Below, piece after piece: positions 10,861-22,990 of a stretch of DNA of 64,000 nucleotides; position 1 is the first letter of the stretch, and every line of letters begins with the position of its first letter. Location: assembly GCA_008694505.1 (NCBI GenBank), contig VZDJ01000174.1, positions 9,140,106 to 9,204,105 of the forward strand. The letters are read 5' to 3'. The notes under the pieces are model-generated. The model had not been told where the DNA came from. It made no database searches and saw nothing but the letters and a program-made list of their open reading frames with translations. The stretch comes from Cyanoderma ruficeps (taxonomy: Eukaryota; Chordata; Aves; Passeriformes; Timaliidae). The position numbers and the translations under genes were made by a program.

Positions 10861-13800
10861 TGAATGTGTTTTGTGGTTTTAAACCTGACTTGGTTCTTTT
10901 CTAGTCAGCAGCAAAGGGTTAGACCCAACGACTGGGTCTGGATTTCCCCACTTCTCAGAGGTCAACACTTGTTATTTACGCCCCTAATAGGGCCTGAAAT
11001 GGTATCTGGGATTCAGAGCCAAGAGCCAGTGATGCAGAGGGGTTTGCAGATTGGACTGGCTATGCCATACGGGATGTCAGGGCTGCTTTTCTCCAGCTCC
11101 AGCCTCTCCAAAAGTTATTTTGAAGTTTCTGTTGTGATTCACACGTTCTGGGATGTCTGCAGTAAAGGACTGGAATTTTGGGCTTGAAGGCAAATCCTTG
11201 GGTCAGCTAAGCTAAGTAGTAAACAACACGTCGTGTTTTCAGTGCTCTCAAATAGCAGCATTCCATCAAAAGTCTTCAATACAAAGTGATTTTAGGTTTA
11301 CTAACAATGTTTCTGAGGAAGAAATTCATAATTCACCCAAGCCAGAGCAGCACCCCAAACTCAAACCTGTTACTGTCCATCTGCTCCCATGCTGCTGGGA
11401 CACCAGAAGTACGGTTTTATTCTCTTAGGAAGGAAAAATATTACCAGGCTTTTGGAGGAAAAAGTGACTGGTGAGCCAAATTCTTTGGTCATATCTTACT
11501 CATGGTCTTTATGCAGCCTGGAAGAGTCTTCCAGTTTGTCACTGGTTCTTCACTCATATTTGTGAACTAAGCAGAACTCTGAATTTCTTCCAGCTCTAAC
11601 AAGGATGGCATCTGTCTAGGAAGCTGGAACAGGCAACAGGCAAAAGTAGGTTTGGGTTTTTCTCTAATTCAGATCCAGGACCCAAAACCATCTGCACACC
11701 CTGAGGACCTCTGTGTTACCTCACTGTTCCTTCAGGAGAGAATTGCCAAGGCTTCCTGGCAGCAGAGATTTGCTGCACGAAGGAAATCTGGATAATTTCC
11801 CCCTCTGGGAGATGTGGATGGAGCAGTTGTCTCCCAGTTGGTGTGAGTTTTAAACTGGGAATGGAGTGTCGCTTGGAACATTTTCCTGGCTTACTGGGGC
11901 CATGCCACGTGATGTTTATTGGTTCCAAGCTTGGCCCATGCTGGGTTTGAAGCCCAGGTTTATTTTTGAAGGTGGCATGATGCTGTGGTTGAATGACACG
12001 TAACTCAATGCCCATTTTTGCCAGTTGGACTGTCTGTGGTCTCTTCCGTTGCTCCTTTCCAGGGCTCCCTAACTCCAAGCTAATTGGGTGCTGGCTCCAG
12101 GCTTTCTATTTTAATGCTGTTTGATGATAATCATCATTCCTGCAGGATGAATGGTCGAGAACAAAGACAGGAAACGTCCCCCTGATTAGATAGAGGCAGG
12201 AGAGCCATTGGAGGAAAAAAACAAATGACAAAAGTGACAAATGAGGGTCCTGTAACTTCTGCCATCCTCCTGGGGCATGTGGAAAGGCCTGGAAGGAGAC
12301 ATGAATAAGACTTATTTACTGGTTTGGAAAACCATGCCTTGGTAGTCTTCAGGTTTCATCTCCATCTTCAAACAAAGGGCAGAGGAGAGATAAGGCCAGG
12401 CAGCTCCCAGGGCTGGGCTGATTTGGGGACAGTTACACAATCCCTCCTTCATCCCAGCCGATCAAAACTGATCATCAATGCCGCATGGGAGGGAAAGAGG
12501 CAACACTCAGGTGTAGGTTTGGGTGATGAGCAGGGTACAAACTACACCTGCAGTGTGTTCAGAGCACAGACCTGAGCCCCAGCTGGAGTCTGACCTTGTT
12601 TCATGTTGGTTCATGTTCATGTTCATGCCACGGCCAGGCTAACCTTGGTGTCTTCCTTGGGAATCACTGGAAAGGCAGAATGGGCCTCAGCAGCGACCCA
12701 GTGTGTGTGGTGCTGCAGAGCAGACGGGTGTGGTCCATCTGGCACTCCATTCGTGGATAAATGTGTCTTTTACACTATTATCAAAGAGTTTCAGAATCCT
12801 AACAGGGTTTGCAAGTGTCTTGCTGCAAGGACAGGAAGGTTCTGCGGGAGTTGGGCTGTAGGTGTCAGTCCAGAGAAAGGTGGGCACATGGAGCTTGGGG
12901 CAGGTCATGTTCAACCCTGTGGCCTGTCCAGGTCCCAGAGATGGCATTAGGGTCCAGTTCTACCTTTTTCTTCAAGTACAGAGGTGCTCTGTAAGGCAGT
13001 CAAGTGCAGCCGAGCATGTCTTGGGGTGAAAGATCAACAAAAGTAAACTCTTTGACTTCGGACAAATTGTCATCAGAATATTGTAGCTCCTTAAACACGA
13101 AGAGGTTTTCATTTTCAGTGGTTGAAAACTGAGTGGGAGATGGAAGTACAGGGGACCTGGTTCTGATTAGCCCTGAATCCCCACATGCTGTCGTGCATTT
13201 TGGGTTTATTTTTGTTTGTTAAGCTTTGTTTCAATTAATTCTGTTTAGTGCTCATGTTTAGAGCATGGCCTTGGGTTTGTTTATGATCATTGTGCAGTAG
13301 GGGGGATGAACAGAGTCTGGGATTCCTGAGAAACCCCCAAACTGTAGGGAACTTGGGCTAGAGGGGGCAGGAGTTTGACATTTCCATGGCTTGGAGAAAA
13401 CCTTTAAAAGGTTTTCTGAGGCTGGATGAAACATAAAGGTCCAAATCTTTTTTTCTCTGTTTCGACTGTAAAAGAGGCAAAAACCTGATCTGGAGAACAG
13501 CTCTATGGCTGGTGTTTTTGGTGGTTCTTCCCCAAACCTTGGCAACTTGTCCTGCTCCTTACCAAACCCTTTGAATTAAGGGTTACTGTGGTTCTCAGTG
13601 CTGTCTAGGTTTGAAGCCAATAGAAATCTCCCTGAAAGGAAATGGAAATAGAAATATTCTGACTTGAATACCTTTAACTTAAGCCCTGGGATGAGGTATA
13701 TTTTCTAACGTTACAAGATTTTTGTTGATGGTGTTTCTGAAAGTGAGGATGACTTTTTAGGTGTGCTCATATAAACCTTAGTCTTCCCTCTGTGTTTGGT

Positions 13801-16800
13801 GATAATTTGTATCCACTCTTTAAGACCTCTGCTGTAAAATAAATTAGGGACATGCCTGGAAAATACTGCATTGGCTTAAATGCGCTGTGGAGTCATTTTA
13901 GTTTCTTTTATCCTGCAATTTTAAATTAAAGAAATGTGATGATTTAAGGCGTTTGATCTCCGAATGTTGCAATTTTTATTAGCATTTGTTTCCAGTCGTG
14001 TGTTTTTCCCGGTAATCGGTTTATGGAACCTTTCACCCCCGGTCTCCTCCTCCAGGGTCGCGTGCCTTGCTCAGGTCCAGCCATCTGGCTCTTCTCTCCC
14101 ACCACTGAGCAAATGGGGGTCACTTTTTTTCTGGAAAGAAAGGAGAACAAATGCTGCTGCAGCCATTGCTCCTTGGCAGCTCTGTTGGGTGGCCTCAGCA
14201 GGGTCAAGGACTTAAAAACTGCAGTGTGACCGCCTGGTCCCTTTCTAGGTAGGATATTCCAGCCTGGGAATGACGTGTACGAGGTTGCTGGAAGTTCTGC
14301 CAAGCAAGTCAACCTAATGCATGATTTCACTTCTCAATCAGATATTCTTCCTTCCCCCTCCTTTGGAGGGTCTAGGGAATCAAGATGTGGCTTCAATACC
14401 ATTCATTTCAAAGTCAGGCAGATCTGTCTTTTCCCATCTTGGGACCAGTTCAGGCTCTGTTTGGAGTCCCTCATGTTCACAGGCAACAGTCCAGCAGTTG
14501 GCCTAGAGCAACACTGAAGGCAGAGCTGGTCTGACTTCAGAAGGGAGGTTTTGCAGAGATCACTGAAGCTCAGAAATCCCTAAGAATTTATTCTTATCCT
14601 TTATTTCCAGCAGTAGAAACGCTTCCAGAAGTGTTCCTGTGTCAGCCCCATTCCCTTGTACCTTTGTCTGTGTGCTGGCTGTGGGTTCCAGTACCCCACA
14701 GCCCTTCAGCTGCCCTGATGTGCTGGTGCTGTGAGGATTTGCTCACCCTGGAGTGCTGTCCATCAGCTTTGCTGCACCCCAGACCAGCTCCCACTTCAGC
14801 AAAGTGCCATTCCCTGTGCCAAAAGGGAAAAACTGTGATTTGGTTTAACCAGCAGCAGCTCTGGGGCTTGGGTTGCTCTCCCAAGGCTCAGCTGATGGTT
14901 CTGACCTTAAACAGGCTCCGTAACAAGTCGTTCCAGCCCCTGTGTGCGTTGTTAACTGTTTCCATGTTTTTGACAGATGGCTTGGTGTACCTCACAGTGA
15001 AGCCAACTTCCTGTTGAACAAACAATGAGGGAAGAGGAGGGAGGAAGAATGGGGTGTGGGAGAGAACACAGGATGCCATTTATATTTTATTTATGCAAGC
15101 GTTGGATTTATTTTCTTTTTATTTTTAAATCTTGGGTACGCGGAGGACTGAGAATTTGGGGAGAAACTGGAACTTTGAGGCTTCATTTATGAGGAGTCTT
15201 CAAGGTTCCCAAACCTCCCTCCAGAGACTGAGACTTGTCATTACTCCTGTTTGTACTGATACCATGGGGAGTCGTGGTTCAGTGAGGGGAGTTACTGTTT
15301 TGTAAGTCTATTGTAAGACTTGTCCATCCCTCCCTGGCAGTGATGTTCTTTTTGGAGACGCTTTCAGGATTCAGGCTGTACAAGGCTTTGCTTTCACGGT
15401 TTTATGTTTGTCTGAAATGCCAGAAGCCATCACCAGGCTTCATCTCCCAGTGAATTGCTTTGCTAAGTGACCCCTTATTTCGTGACCCCGAGGTCCAGCA
15501 CATTCTTTAACTGTCCTACACAAGATTTTGGTGGTATTGCTTTTTGGTCAGAGCACAGGACTGCGACTTGGACTTAGGTCTGGCAGGGTGAACTTGGAGA
15601 AGCCAGAGCAGAGAGTCTTGTCGATCTGTAATATAAACAGGAACATTTGATTGCTTTTGCCAAGTATGTTTAATGTCTAGTGGTAGAGAAAGCTTGGAAA
15701 CCTCTCCAGATAGCAGAGAGTGTCTGTTACTGTGCTGGACCAGCACAAGACTTTTTCAGCCCTGTAGAGAAGCACTGGGGACACTGACAGAGCAAGAATT
15801 CCACATCAGCCACAGAGTGGGACCCGAGTGGTGGTGACTTGCTTGATGAATGGCCTGAGAAGCAGCACAGCTTCTTGTCTATTATTGTTCCAGTCCTCAT
15901 TGGCCATGACTCCTGTCCAGCCCCTCCCTGGCGGCACACAGTGATTCCCAGGGTTTATGATGGCTGGTTTGGAGCTGTCTCTGCTGTCCCCTCTGAACAA
16001 GGGCTGTCCCTGCAGGATTTCAGCCCTGGCTTGCACTTGCCCTGCCTGGTCAGTGTGATGGATTTTGATGGACACAGAGTTCAGCTGACCCCAGCTCCTC
16101 AAAAAACCCTGACTCTGCTCTGTGCCTTGCTCTACTTTCTGTCTACTGTGACCCAGCTCTTCTGTTTACCTCTGAATATGCTTTTTTCCTCTCTCTTGAA
16201 ACCATATGAAAAATTAATATCTTTCTCTCCTTCTTCTATGTTTCTACATCCCTCCCTATGGTGACCTCATCCTTGTTTACGATGGAGTTCTCCCTGGTCA
16301 GACTCTGTGCAAGGTGTGGCTGATGGAAGTGAATTCCTCCCACTTGTGACTTTGCCACCATAGAACAAAACAGATTTTGCCCCTGAATCTGTGCAGATCC
16401 TTGTCAGCTTCCCAGCACAGTCTGATGACACCAGGAAACCAGAGCTGGTGATAGTTCAGTTTCCAAAACCCCTCTGCTTCCTTGTTTGCTCTTTAGTAAC
16501 TCCAGGGAACTGCACCTGGATGATTCCTTCTGAAATGCATCAAGGATCTGCTGGACCAGCCCACGCAGCTCTGGCCAGACGCCCTTGGACAGTCCTGAAA
16601 AAAATACCAAATACCCCTCCTGAATTGCTGCTGACCACCTTACCCCAAGGCTGAACCCCAAACCAGGGTGTAGCAGAATATCTTGGGGTATTTCCCCCTG
16701 AAAAGCTGGCAGTTCTGAGCCTGAGAAGCATCCATGTAACCCTCTAGTTCTGCAGAGGCATTTGCAGGGATCCCAAGTGGTTCCCTGTGCCTGAAATAGC

Positions 16801-19800
16801 CCAGCCTGTTAAACGCTCCCAGCTGAAGGAAACCCACACTCAGTGGCAGGAGGTTTGGGAGGCACCACGATGCCAAGTCCCCTTTGCAATCCATCATTCC
16901 CCTTTCCACAAGTTTCCCAGGCAATGGGAGTGTTTTTCCATCCTTCCCTGCTAGCAGTGAAGTAAAGCATAAAGTGAGTTATAAAGATGTTTAAAGGAGA
17001 TTTTTGCCCCGGCCTGGCCTGGAAGAGCTGAGGTCATTCCCAGTGCACATTAGTGAATATGTGGAGGGTCTTGGGAGCTTTCTTCCAGGGAAACAGCTAA
17101 TAAAGCTGCCTGTGTTTGTTGTTCATGCCAAGACACATTCCAGCATCTGATTATTTTATGTCATTACTTTAATGTGGAAAGAAAGAGCAAAGCATGGATT
17201 TTTCCAGGTGGATTGGCCGGTCTGGGGGAGGTCACAGCTTAGAGTAGGTGTGTTGGATTAAAACTGACCCAAACTACTCTGGGAGAAATAAACTCCGAAT
17301 TTCAGTGTCACTAAAGTTGAATAAGGAAGGGTATGGCAGCAGAACCAACAGCTTCCTTTCGGAGGCGTTTGCAGATTTGATGTGGAATTGAAAAAGGAAA
17401 GAAAAAGAGACAATAGTGTTGTAATTGCTTAAGTGGCTCGAACTGCAAAGGAAATGTTCAGAACTCGTGTAAAAGACCTCCCTGTAGCCAAATGTAGTAC
17501 AGAAGGTACCGAAGAGGAATTTTGCTCCCTCAGAAATTCTGTAGTTTGAGGAAGGGATTGTTTCCAGTTGGAATAAAATGCTAAACTTCCCATGTCCCAC
17601 AGGCCTACTTAAAAAATGGATTTAATGTTACCAAGACCCTTTGTCAAGGGGATTAGTCGCTTGAACTTTTTTTACTGTGGTAAATAATGCAGAAAACTAA
17701 CAAACATTCTGACATTTCTAGGAAAAAAACTCACCAAAATCAATACTTCTCTTTAGATCTCTGCTTTTTTGAGGTAATTACCCTGTTTCAACTCTTTTAA
17801 ACCAGCTGTGCTCTGTCTGAGGTCTTGGTCTTTGGATATGTGACCAGTCTGTACTCATGGGAATAGGGAATAATGATTTTGTGAAACTGGATACATGAGT
17901 ATGGACTCTCTATAATCAGAAAAAGTCATAGATTCATGTTCTGTAGGTCTGGTTTAATTTTTCACTTTTGTGTCACTTCATTGGCATTTCTCTTAATTCT
18001 CCCCAACACAGCCAGAATTGGAAACAGGACATCTAAGTCTGGGAATTTGTGGCCAGCTTCTTATCTCCCATTGGTTTTCCACCACTATAACTTCAATGAC
18101 GGATCATCTTTTTTTGTTTAAATATTCTGGTGTGAGAGAAATGAAGACCAAAGGACTCGGGATAGTTTATGATGGGTTACTGGATATAAGTGGAAAATTA
18201 GAAGCGATCCATATCCGGTCTATTCAACTCTGTTATCCATTTAATCATCACAGTTCCAGGCACTGTAAATTTCTAAATGTTATTTGGAAATGAAGTGGCT
18301 CGTTACAACTGATGTTGCTAATCCTTCTGGCAGTAGCTGCCCTGCTGAAATGACATAATTTGTGACTCGCAGTGATCAATGGTGGTGTAGGCAGGTTGAA
18401 TCTAAAGCCCAGTTTGCAATGGGTTTTGCTCATTACCTTAAACAGTTGTTAGCTGCAACATGTGGCTGTTAAATTTGACGTTAGATGGCGAAGGGAAAAT
18501 AAATATTTAAATCCTTTTTATGTGTGGTCCCACCAAGCAGCACGGAGATGGGACTGGTGTCCAGTCCTCCCCACTGGAACTCCATGGCTTTGGCTCCTTT
18601 GGAAATTCCTGGGTTATGCTGTGCACTCTGGGGGCTTTCCTGCCTCTAAAGAGGATCCCAAAGAGAGGAGCCATTAATTTTCCAGGTCTGAGGATAGACA
18701 AGAACAAATAGGTCTCATTTTCAAGTTACTAAGGAAAACTAGCCGAAGAAGATTGGCTGTTGCCAACAGCTGTCTAAGTCTGGTCTAAATAATATAGGAT
18801 TCCTGTCCACAAGTGGTCTGTGAGTAAGTTTTCATTGAAAATTCTTTGAGATCCTATATTCAATGTTTCCTAAACTTCTGCTGGAGATACATTTCATGTA
18901 TTCTGTGAAGATTGTGGGCAGTGCTCAACAGGCTGGGTGAAATGGTCTCATGAGTTGGCAATGTGTTCATGCAGATCAGGACATTTGCCAACTGGGTGTC
19001 TAAAAGGGGGATTAAGATTAATTGAAATCTGAATAGGAATATACTGATTTCAGGGTTTGGTGGAACGTTGCAGGGATGAGCCCAAGGAGATATGGGTGTT
19101 TTGGATCCAGATGAAAACTTTAAAGTGAAAATATCAGGTTTGTTTCAATCCTGAAAAGCTGGGTCTTGTGTAGAAGGTAGATCATCACTGATTACTGATT
19201 AGTGATCATTACTGAGGCTCAGATGGTTTAATCCCACTGCATTAGTACCTTCTTCTAAAGCAGTGTTTAGTACAGCTCTCATCCCTTAGCCACATTTTTG
19301 TTCTGCTTGGATTTGTGGAAGTTTCTTATCAAAAGGAAAACATTCAAGGACTAAACATAGATTTGAGAAGAGAAATGAAAAGCACTGGTGAGCCAGCAGG
19401 CAGATATCGGGTTGGTTGCTCAGCTTCCTTAATAAACTGCTCGAGTTTAAACATGGCCTTGCTCCTTCAGCCCAGCTTCTCCTTCCTGGCTTCAGCTGTG
19501 GAAGAAATAACAACAAAAGTTTGTATTGTGATGGAGAATGTTGTGTACAATGCCACAGAATCACTGCATTCACCCATCATAAGAACAACACGACATTAGT
19601 CTGCATCCAGGGTGGGCTACGGGGGTTGAATATCAGCAAATTCTTTGGATCTGTTTGGATTTGGGTTTTTTTTTTTTGGTTGTTCTCTCATGCAAAGAAC
19701 TCAAGTCTCCAAAAATGAAATGTTCCCAGTGTGTCAGGAACAGCTTCACACCCATCCTCAAGCTCTAAGGACTGTAGGGAATGTGCAGGGTGGACACAGC

Positions 19801-20620
19801 AGTGTGGGGCAGACATGAAAATGGTGGATGACCTGCAGTGATCTCTCTGCTGGGCAGGTAGGGATACACAACACAACGTGCCATGGGTCTTGGAAACCCT
19901 TCCAAAGCTCCAGGCTCGGACGTGCCTCCAGGTATTTGTGAAATGTGTGGTACTATGAATGTGCGGGAAAACATAGAGCTTTTTATTTCCTTCAAATTAT
20001 TTCACTGGTATTTTCTTGAATTGCCCTGAATGTCTTGGAGATGAGTGGAGAAGAAGAAAATCTGCACAACTTAACATTTCAGGACTATTTAACTTTCTGA
20101 TAATGATACTGGTAAATACTGAGATAATTCAAAGCAATCACCTGCTCTTTTGTAACCTTGAGTCACTTTTGAGTAACTTTTGGATCAGCAACAGTGGATT
20201 TTGCATCCTTCATGTTTTCCCAGAGCTGAGAATTCCTCTGCAGTGGCTGTTCTGCACTTACCCTGGGGATGCAGAGTGCTCTGCTTGCAGGTCAATCTTT
20301 CACACAGTCCTAAAGCCTGCTGGATGTGGGGAACTGAAGCCCAGGCTTGCTAGAACCTGGGAGAATGAGCTGATTGACAATGCAGCAGATTTCCCATTGG
20401 AAGCCAAATGGTTTATTCCAGGATTTTGTTGAGACCAGCACGTCACTGAGGAACATCCCAGGATTTGTCCCATTTGGACTCTGAAGTTTTCTGCTGCAAT
20501 TTCTGACCAGTTTGGGTCATGGTCCCGTGCCTTTGGTGAAGCTGCAGCAATGAGTGTGTCACGAAAAGAAAGCTCTTCCATCCACCCAGATCTGACCCAC
20601 TTAAGTGTGTCCAGATGGGC
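10861..20620. other. Long unique non-coding stretch
   Basis: Nearly 10 kb without a recognisable gene, RNA, CR1 end or tandem array. A few GTTCAT hexamer repeats lie at 12609-12627, and a T-run lies at about 19666-19678. Imperfect short palindromes occur (for example atcact/agtgat around 19185-19207). Open frames are short and scattered on both strands. The region is AT-leaning with low CpG, as expected for intron or gene-desert DNA in birds. Confidence 0.55.
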
Positions 20621-20666
20621 AGATGACCTCCAGAGGTCCCTTTCAGCCTAAATTATTCAGTGACTC
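20621..20666 (+). mobile_element. CR1 LINE 3' end, old fragment
   Basis: The sequence agatgacctccagaggtccc followed by tttcagcctaaattattcag is the last ~45 bp of a CR1-type retroposon in plus orientation (consensus GATGACCTCCAGAGGTCCC, then TTCCAACCTAAATTATTCTG). Nothing convincing of the body is visible upstream. The copy is short and diverged, so it is probably an old insertion, older than the ATTCCATGATTCTA type copies in this window. Confidence 0.8.
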
Positions 20667-21777
20667 CGTTTCCAGCATTCCAGAGGGAGTGTTAGGTGAA
20701 ACTGGGACCATCCCATCTGGGGAGGAGGATAGAGTTATATCTGCAAGTCCTGTATCTTGACCCCATCCTCTGCCCCAGCCATCCATCACTGGGCACTGGT
20801 ATTTTATTCTACCAGGATGTCAATCACCTTTTCAATTAGTGAGTGGGAGGGGAGAGTGTGGATGATAGCACCCAATCTTCCATTTGATTTAGGATGAATC
20901 ACACTTAAGAGGGCATCTGGGGTTAAAGAACACAGGATTCTGGACACATGTATAAATCAACAGACTTGAGGTTTGCATTATTCACCTTCTGGAGTATGAA
21001 GTGATATGACTCATTGGATCATAAAAGAGATCAAATAGCTTTGTTGCTAATAATTCTTTCCTTGACCCATTCCCTGGCACATTAGGTTTGTAAACAGAGT
21101 TTTAATGGCATCCCTTGGAAGTAATAACATCACGCCTTTATAGCACCTTGGCTGGCTGTACCCTCCTGGCCGTAACTGTGCTGGGGTTTAAGCCTCAGCC
21201 ATTTGTGGGAACTAATGTGCTTTCATATCTTGAGTTTGCAGTTATTGCCTTTTTGAGATTGATCATCTCCAGTTACTCTGCCTCCCGCCCCTCCTCTTCC
21301 ACAGACGACATTTGAACCCTCCCAAGAGCCCACAGCTCAGCTTCTCCCAAATGATAAGCACACCCTGTAATACTCTGGTGCAGATAACATGCTTGAACTT
21401 CAGGGTGTTGTCAATGTCTAATGAGCTCATGGCACCGTTTACTGTTTTATGGCCAAATCATGATTGTTCATTAACAAAAACAGCACTAGACCAGGTGCCA
21501 ACTTTGGACAGAGGAAAAGGTAAAGCAGAGTCGTATGACGGAGTGTGATAAGGATGTGGCACCTGTGGCAGGACAGGCAGCTCATTTCCTGCTGGCTCCC
21601 GTGCCCATTCCATGTGGTGGCTCCTGTGGAGGAGCCTGGAGGGGAGGGAGAGCAGTGCAGGGCTCTGGTGTTGTGGCTTTACGTACGTGGTATCAAACAA
21701 CTGCTGAGTTGTGCTCCGATGTGATGGTGCCTTTTGTCTTTCTGGGCATCACCCGTGGCAGCCTGCTTTGAGTTGTT
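20667..21777. other. Unique non-coding stretch
   Basis: AT-leaning unique DNA, with gtttaagcctcagcc and a pyrimidine-rich strip at about 21277-21300. I see no gene or repeat that I can name. Confidence 0.5.
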
Positions 21778-22056
21778 TCATGGAATTATTCGTGTTGGGA
21801 AAGGCCTCTGAGGTCATTGAACCCAACCACGAACCCAGCACCACCGTGTTCACCACTGAAACAATGTCCCCGAGTGCCACATCCACATGGGTTTTGAACA
21901 TAGAACCATAGAATGCTTTGGGGACCTTAAAGCTCATGCCATTCCAGCCCCTGCCATGGGCAGGGACACCTTCCACTATCCCAGGTTGCTCCAAGCCCCA
22001 TCCAGCCCCTTGAACACTCCCAGGGATGGTCATTCCAGCACCTCCTTGGGCAGCTT
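21778..22056 (-). mobile_element. CR1 LINE, older copy split by a second CR1
   Basis: The left part (21778-21900) begins at a CR1 3' tail read on the minus strand (tcatggaattattcgtgttg) and continues through acccagcaccacc and gtgccacatccacatgggtt to tttgaaca. The right part (about 22017-22056: ctcccagggatggtcattcc, agcacctccttgggcagc) continues the same CR1 type. Between them lies a second CR1 (21901-22009). The layout fits a nested insertion, but two adjacent truncated copies or a chimera would look similar. No coding capacity remains. Confidence 0.8.
21901..22009 (-). mobile_element. CR1 LINE 3' end, inner copy
   Basis: Read on the minus strand, it ends in cattctatggttcta (plus strand tagaaccatagaatg at 21901-21915), a classical CR1 tail. 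Its body includes gcagggacaccttccacta and ggttgctccaagccccatcc. The 7-mer ttgaaca occurs at both junctions (21894-21900 and 22010-22016). This could be a short target duplication, or could simply reflect that both CR1 types carry that string. Confidence 0.85.
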
Positions 22057-22756
22057 CCCTTGCCTCTGCCTGTGTCTGTCCTATTTGCTGCCTGTCAGGT
22101 GGTGCTCCCTTGCACCACCCCAGCTTTGCTCTGCCTGCCCAGGCTGCAGGGCTTGCATATGGGATTGGTGGTTCCCAGGACAGGGAATCACATTTCCAAG
22201 CCGTAGAAGTGGGAGAAAGAAGGTCCCAGTCTCCATTAGAGGGTCTGTCCTGTTGGAAGAGATGGAGGTATCTGGTCCAGGGAGAAGAGGAAGGGGGTAA
22301 AGGAAAGAAGATTGGGAACTGTCAGTGTAGCACTGTGCTGCTTTGTCACATAGTCTCAGGCTCATCACATAGTCTCAGGTTGCTGCTGAGCCTACTGCAG
22401 GCAAGAGACCTTTGCAGAGACAAAAACTGGAACAAAGTCTCTGAAGTTATCTAAGAACTGGGGGGTTTTTGGTGGCTAATTTAATCAGGGCCTGGTGGAC
22501 ACTCAAAAGCAGCAAGCTGTAGCTGATGGTGACTAAAGAGGGGTTTAGGGGCAATGGAGTTGAAAATGTCTAATTATAGCATGAAATCTTGCAGATTTAC
22601 AGACCAAGGATTTTAAGGAGAATGTTAAAAAAGGAAAACAATGTGAAGGATGAGGAGCAGGTAGTAATCTGGGAATATCAGGATTGTTCCACCTCATCTG
22701 AAGGACGTTCTGTACCAGTTTTCATGTTATCACTATTTTGGTCAGTTCCTATAGAT
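22057..22756. other. Unique stretch with one small direct repeat
   Basis: The 15-mer tcacatagtctcagg occurs twice, at 22346-22360 and 22365-22379 (period 19). The rest is unique with no recognised gene. The pyrimidine-rich part at 22057-22140 directly beyond the CR1 could be more of its body, but I cannot confirm it. Confidence 0.5.
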
Positions 22757-22990
22757 AATACATAAATTCTTTCATTGAGCCCCTAACAAAAGATTGCTCA
22801 GGGACGGCCTATAAATAGCTTTTGGGCTGCCTTATATTTATATATGTTGGTTAAGCAAACTTCCATGGATAAACAATAGCAATATAATGACCTTTTTATA
22901 GATATGGCTCCATGCATGCAGCAGAGCAGTCTGGTGTATTTATTTCAGCTTGTAAACCATGCGTGGTTAGTACAGGATGTGTACTCTTCA
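22757..22990. promoter_or_regulatory. Candidate regulatory element, MEF2/FOX-like sites
   Basis: It contains a perfect MEF2-type site CTATAAATAG at 22809-22818, ataaacaata (FOX/SOX-like) at 22869-22878, an AT-rich cttatatttatatatg at 22831-22846, and ctttttatagatatgg at 22892-22907. There is no repeat and no open frame. Site density suggests a cis-element. AT-richness alone can also produce such strings, so the call is tentative. Confidence 0.3.

Noticed and set aside
17848..17914. Inverted pair tactcatg / catgagta around 17852-17912
   Set aside because: The arms are only eight bases and the rest does not pair. Too weak to call an ancient palindrome copy.
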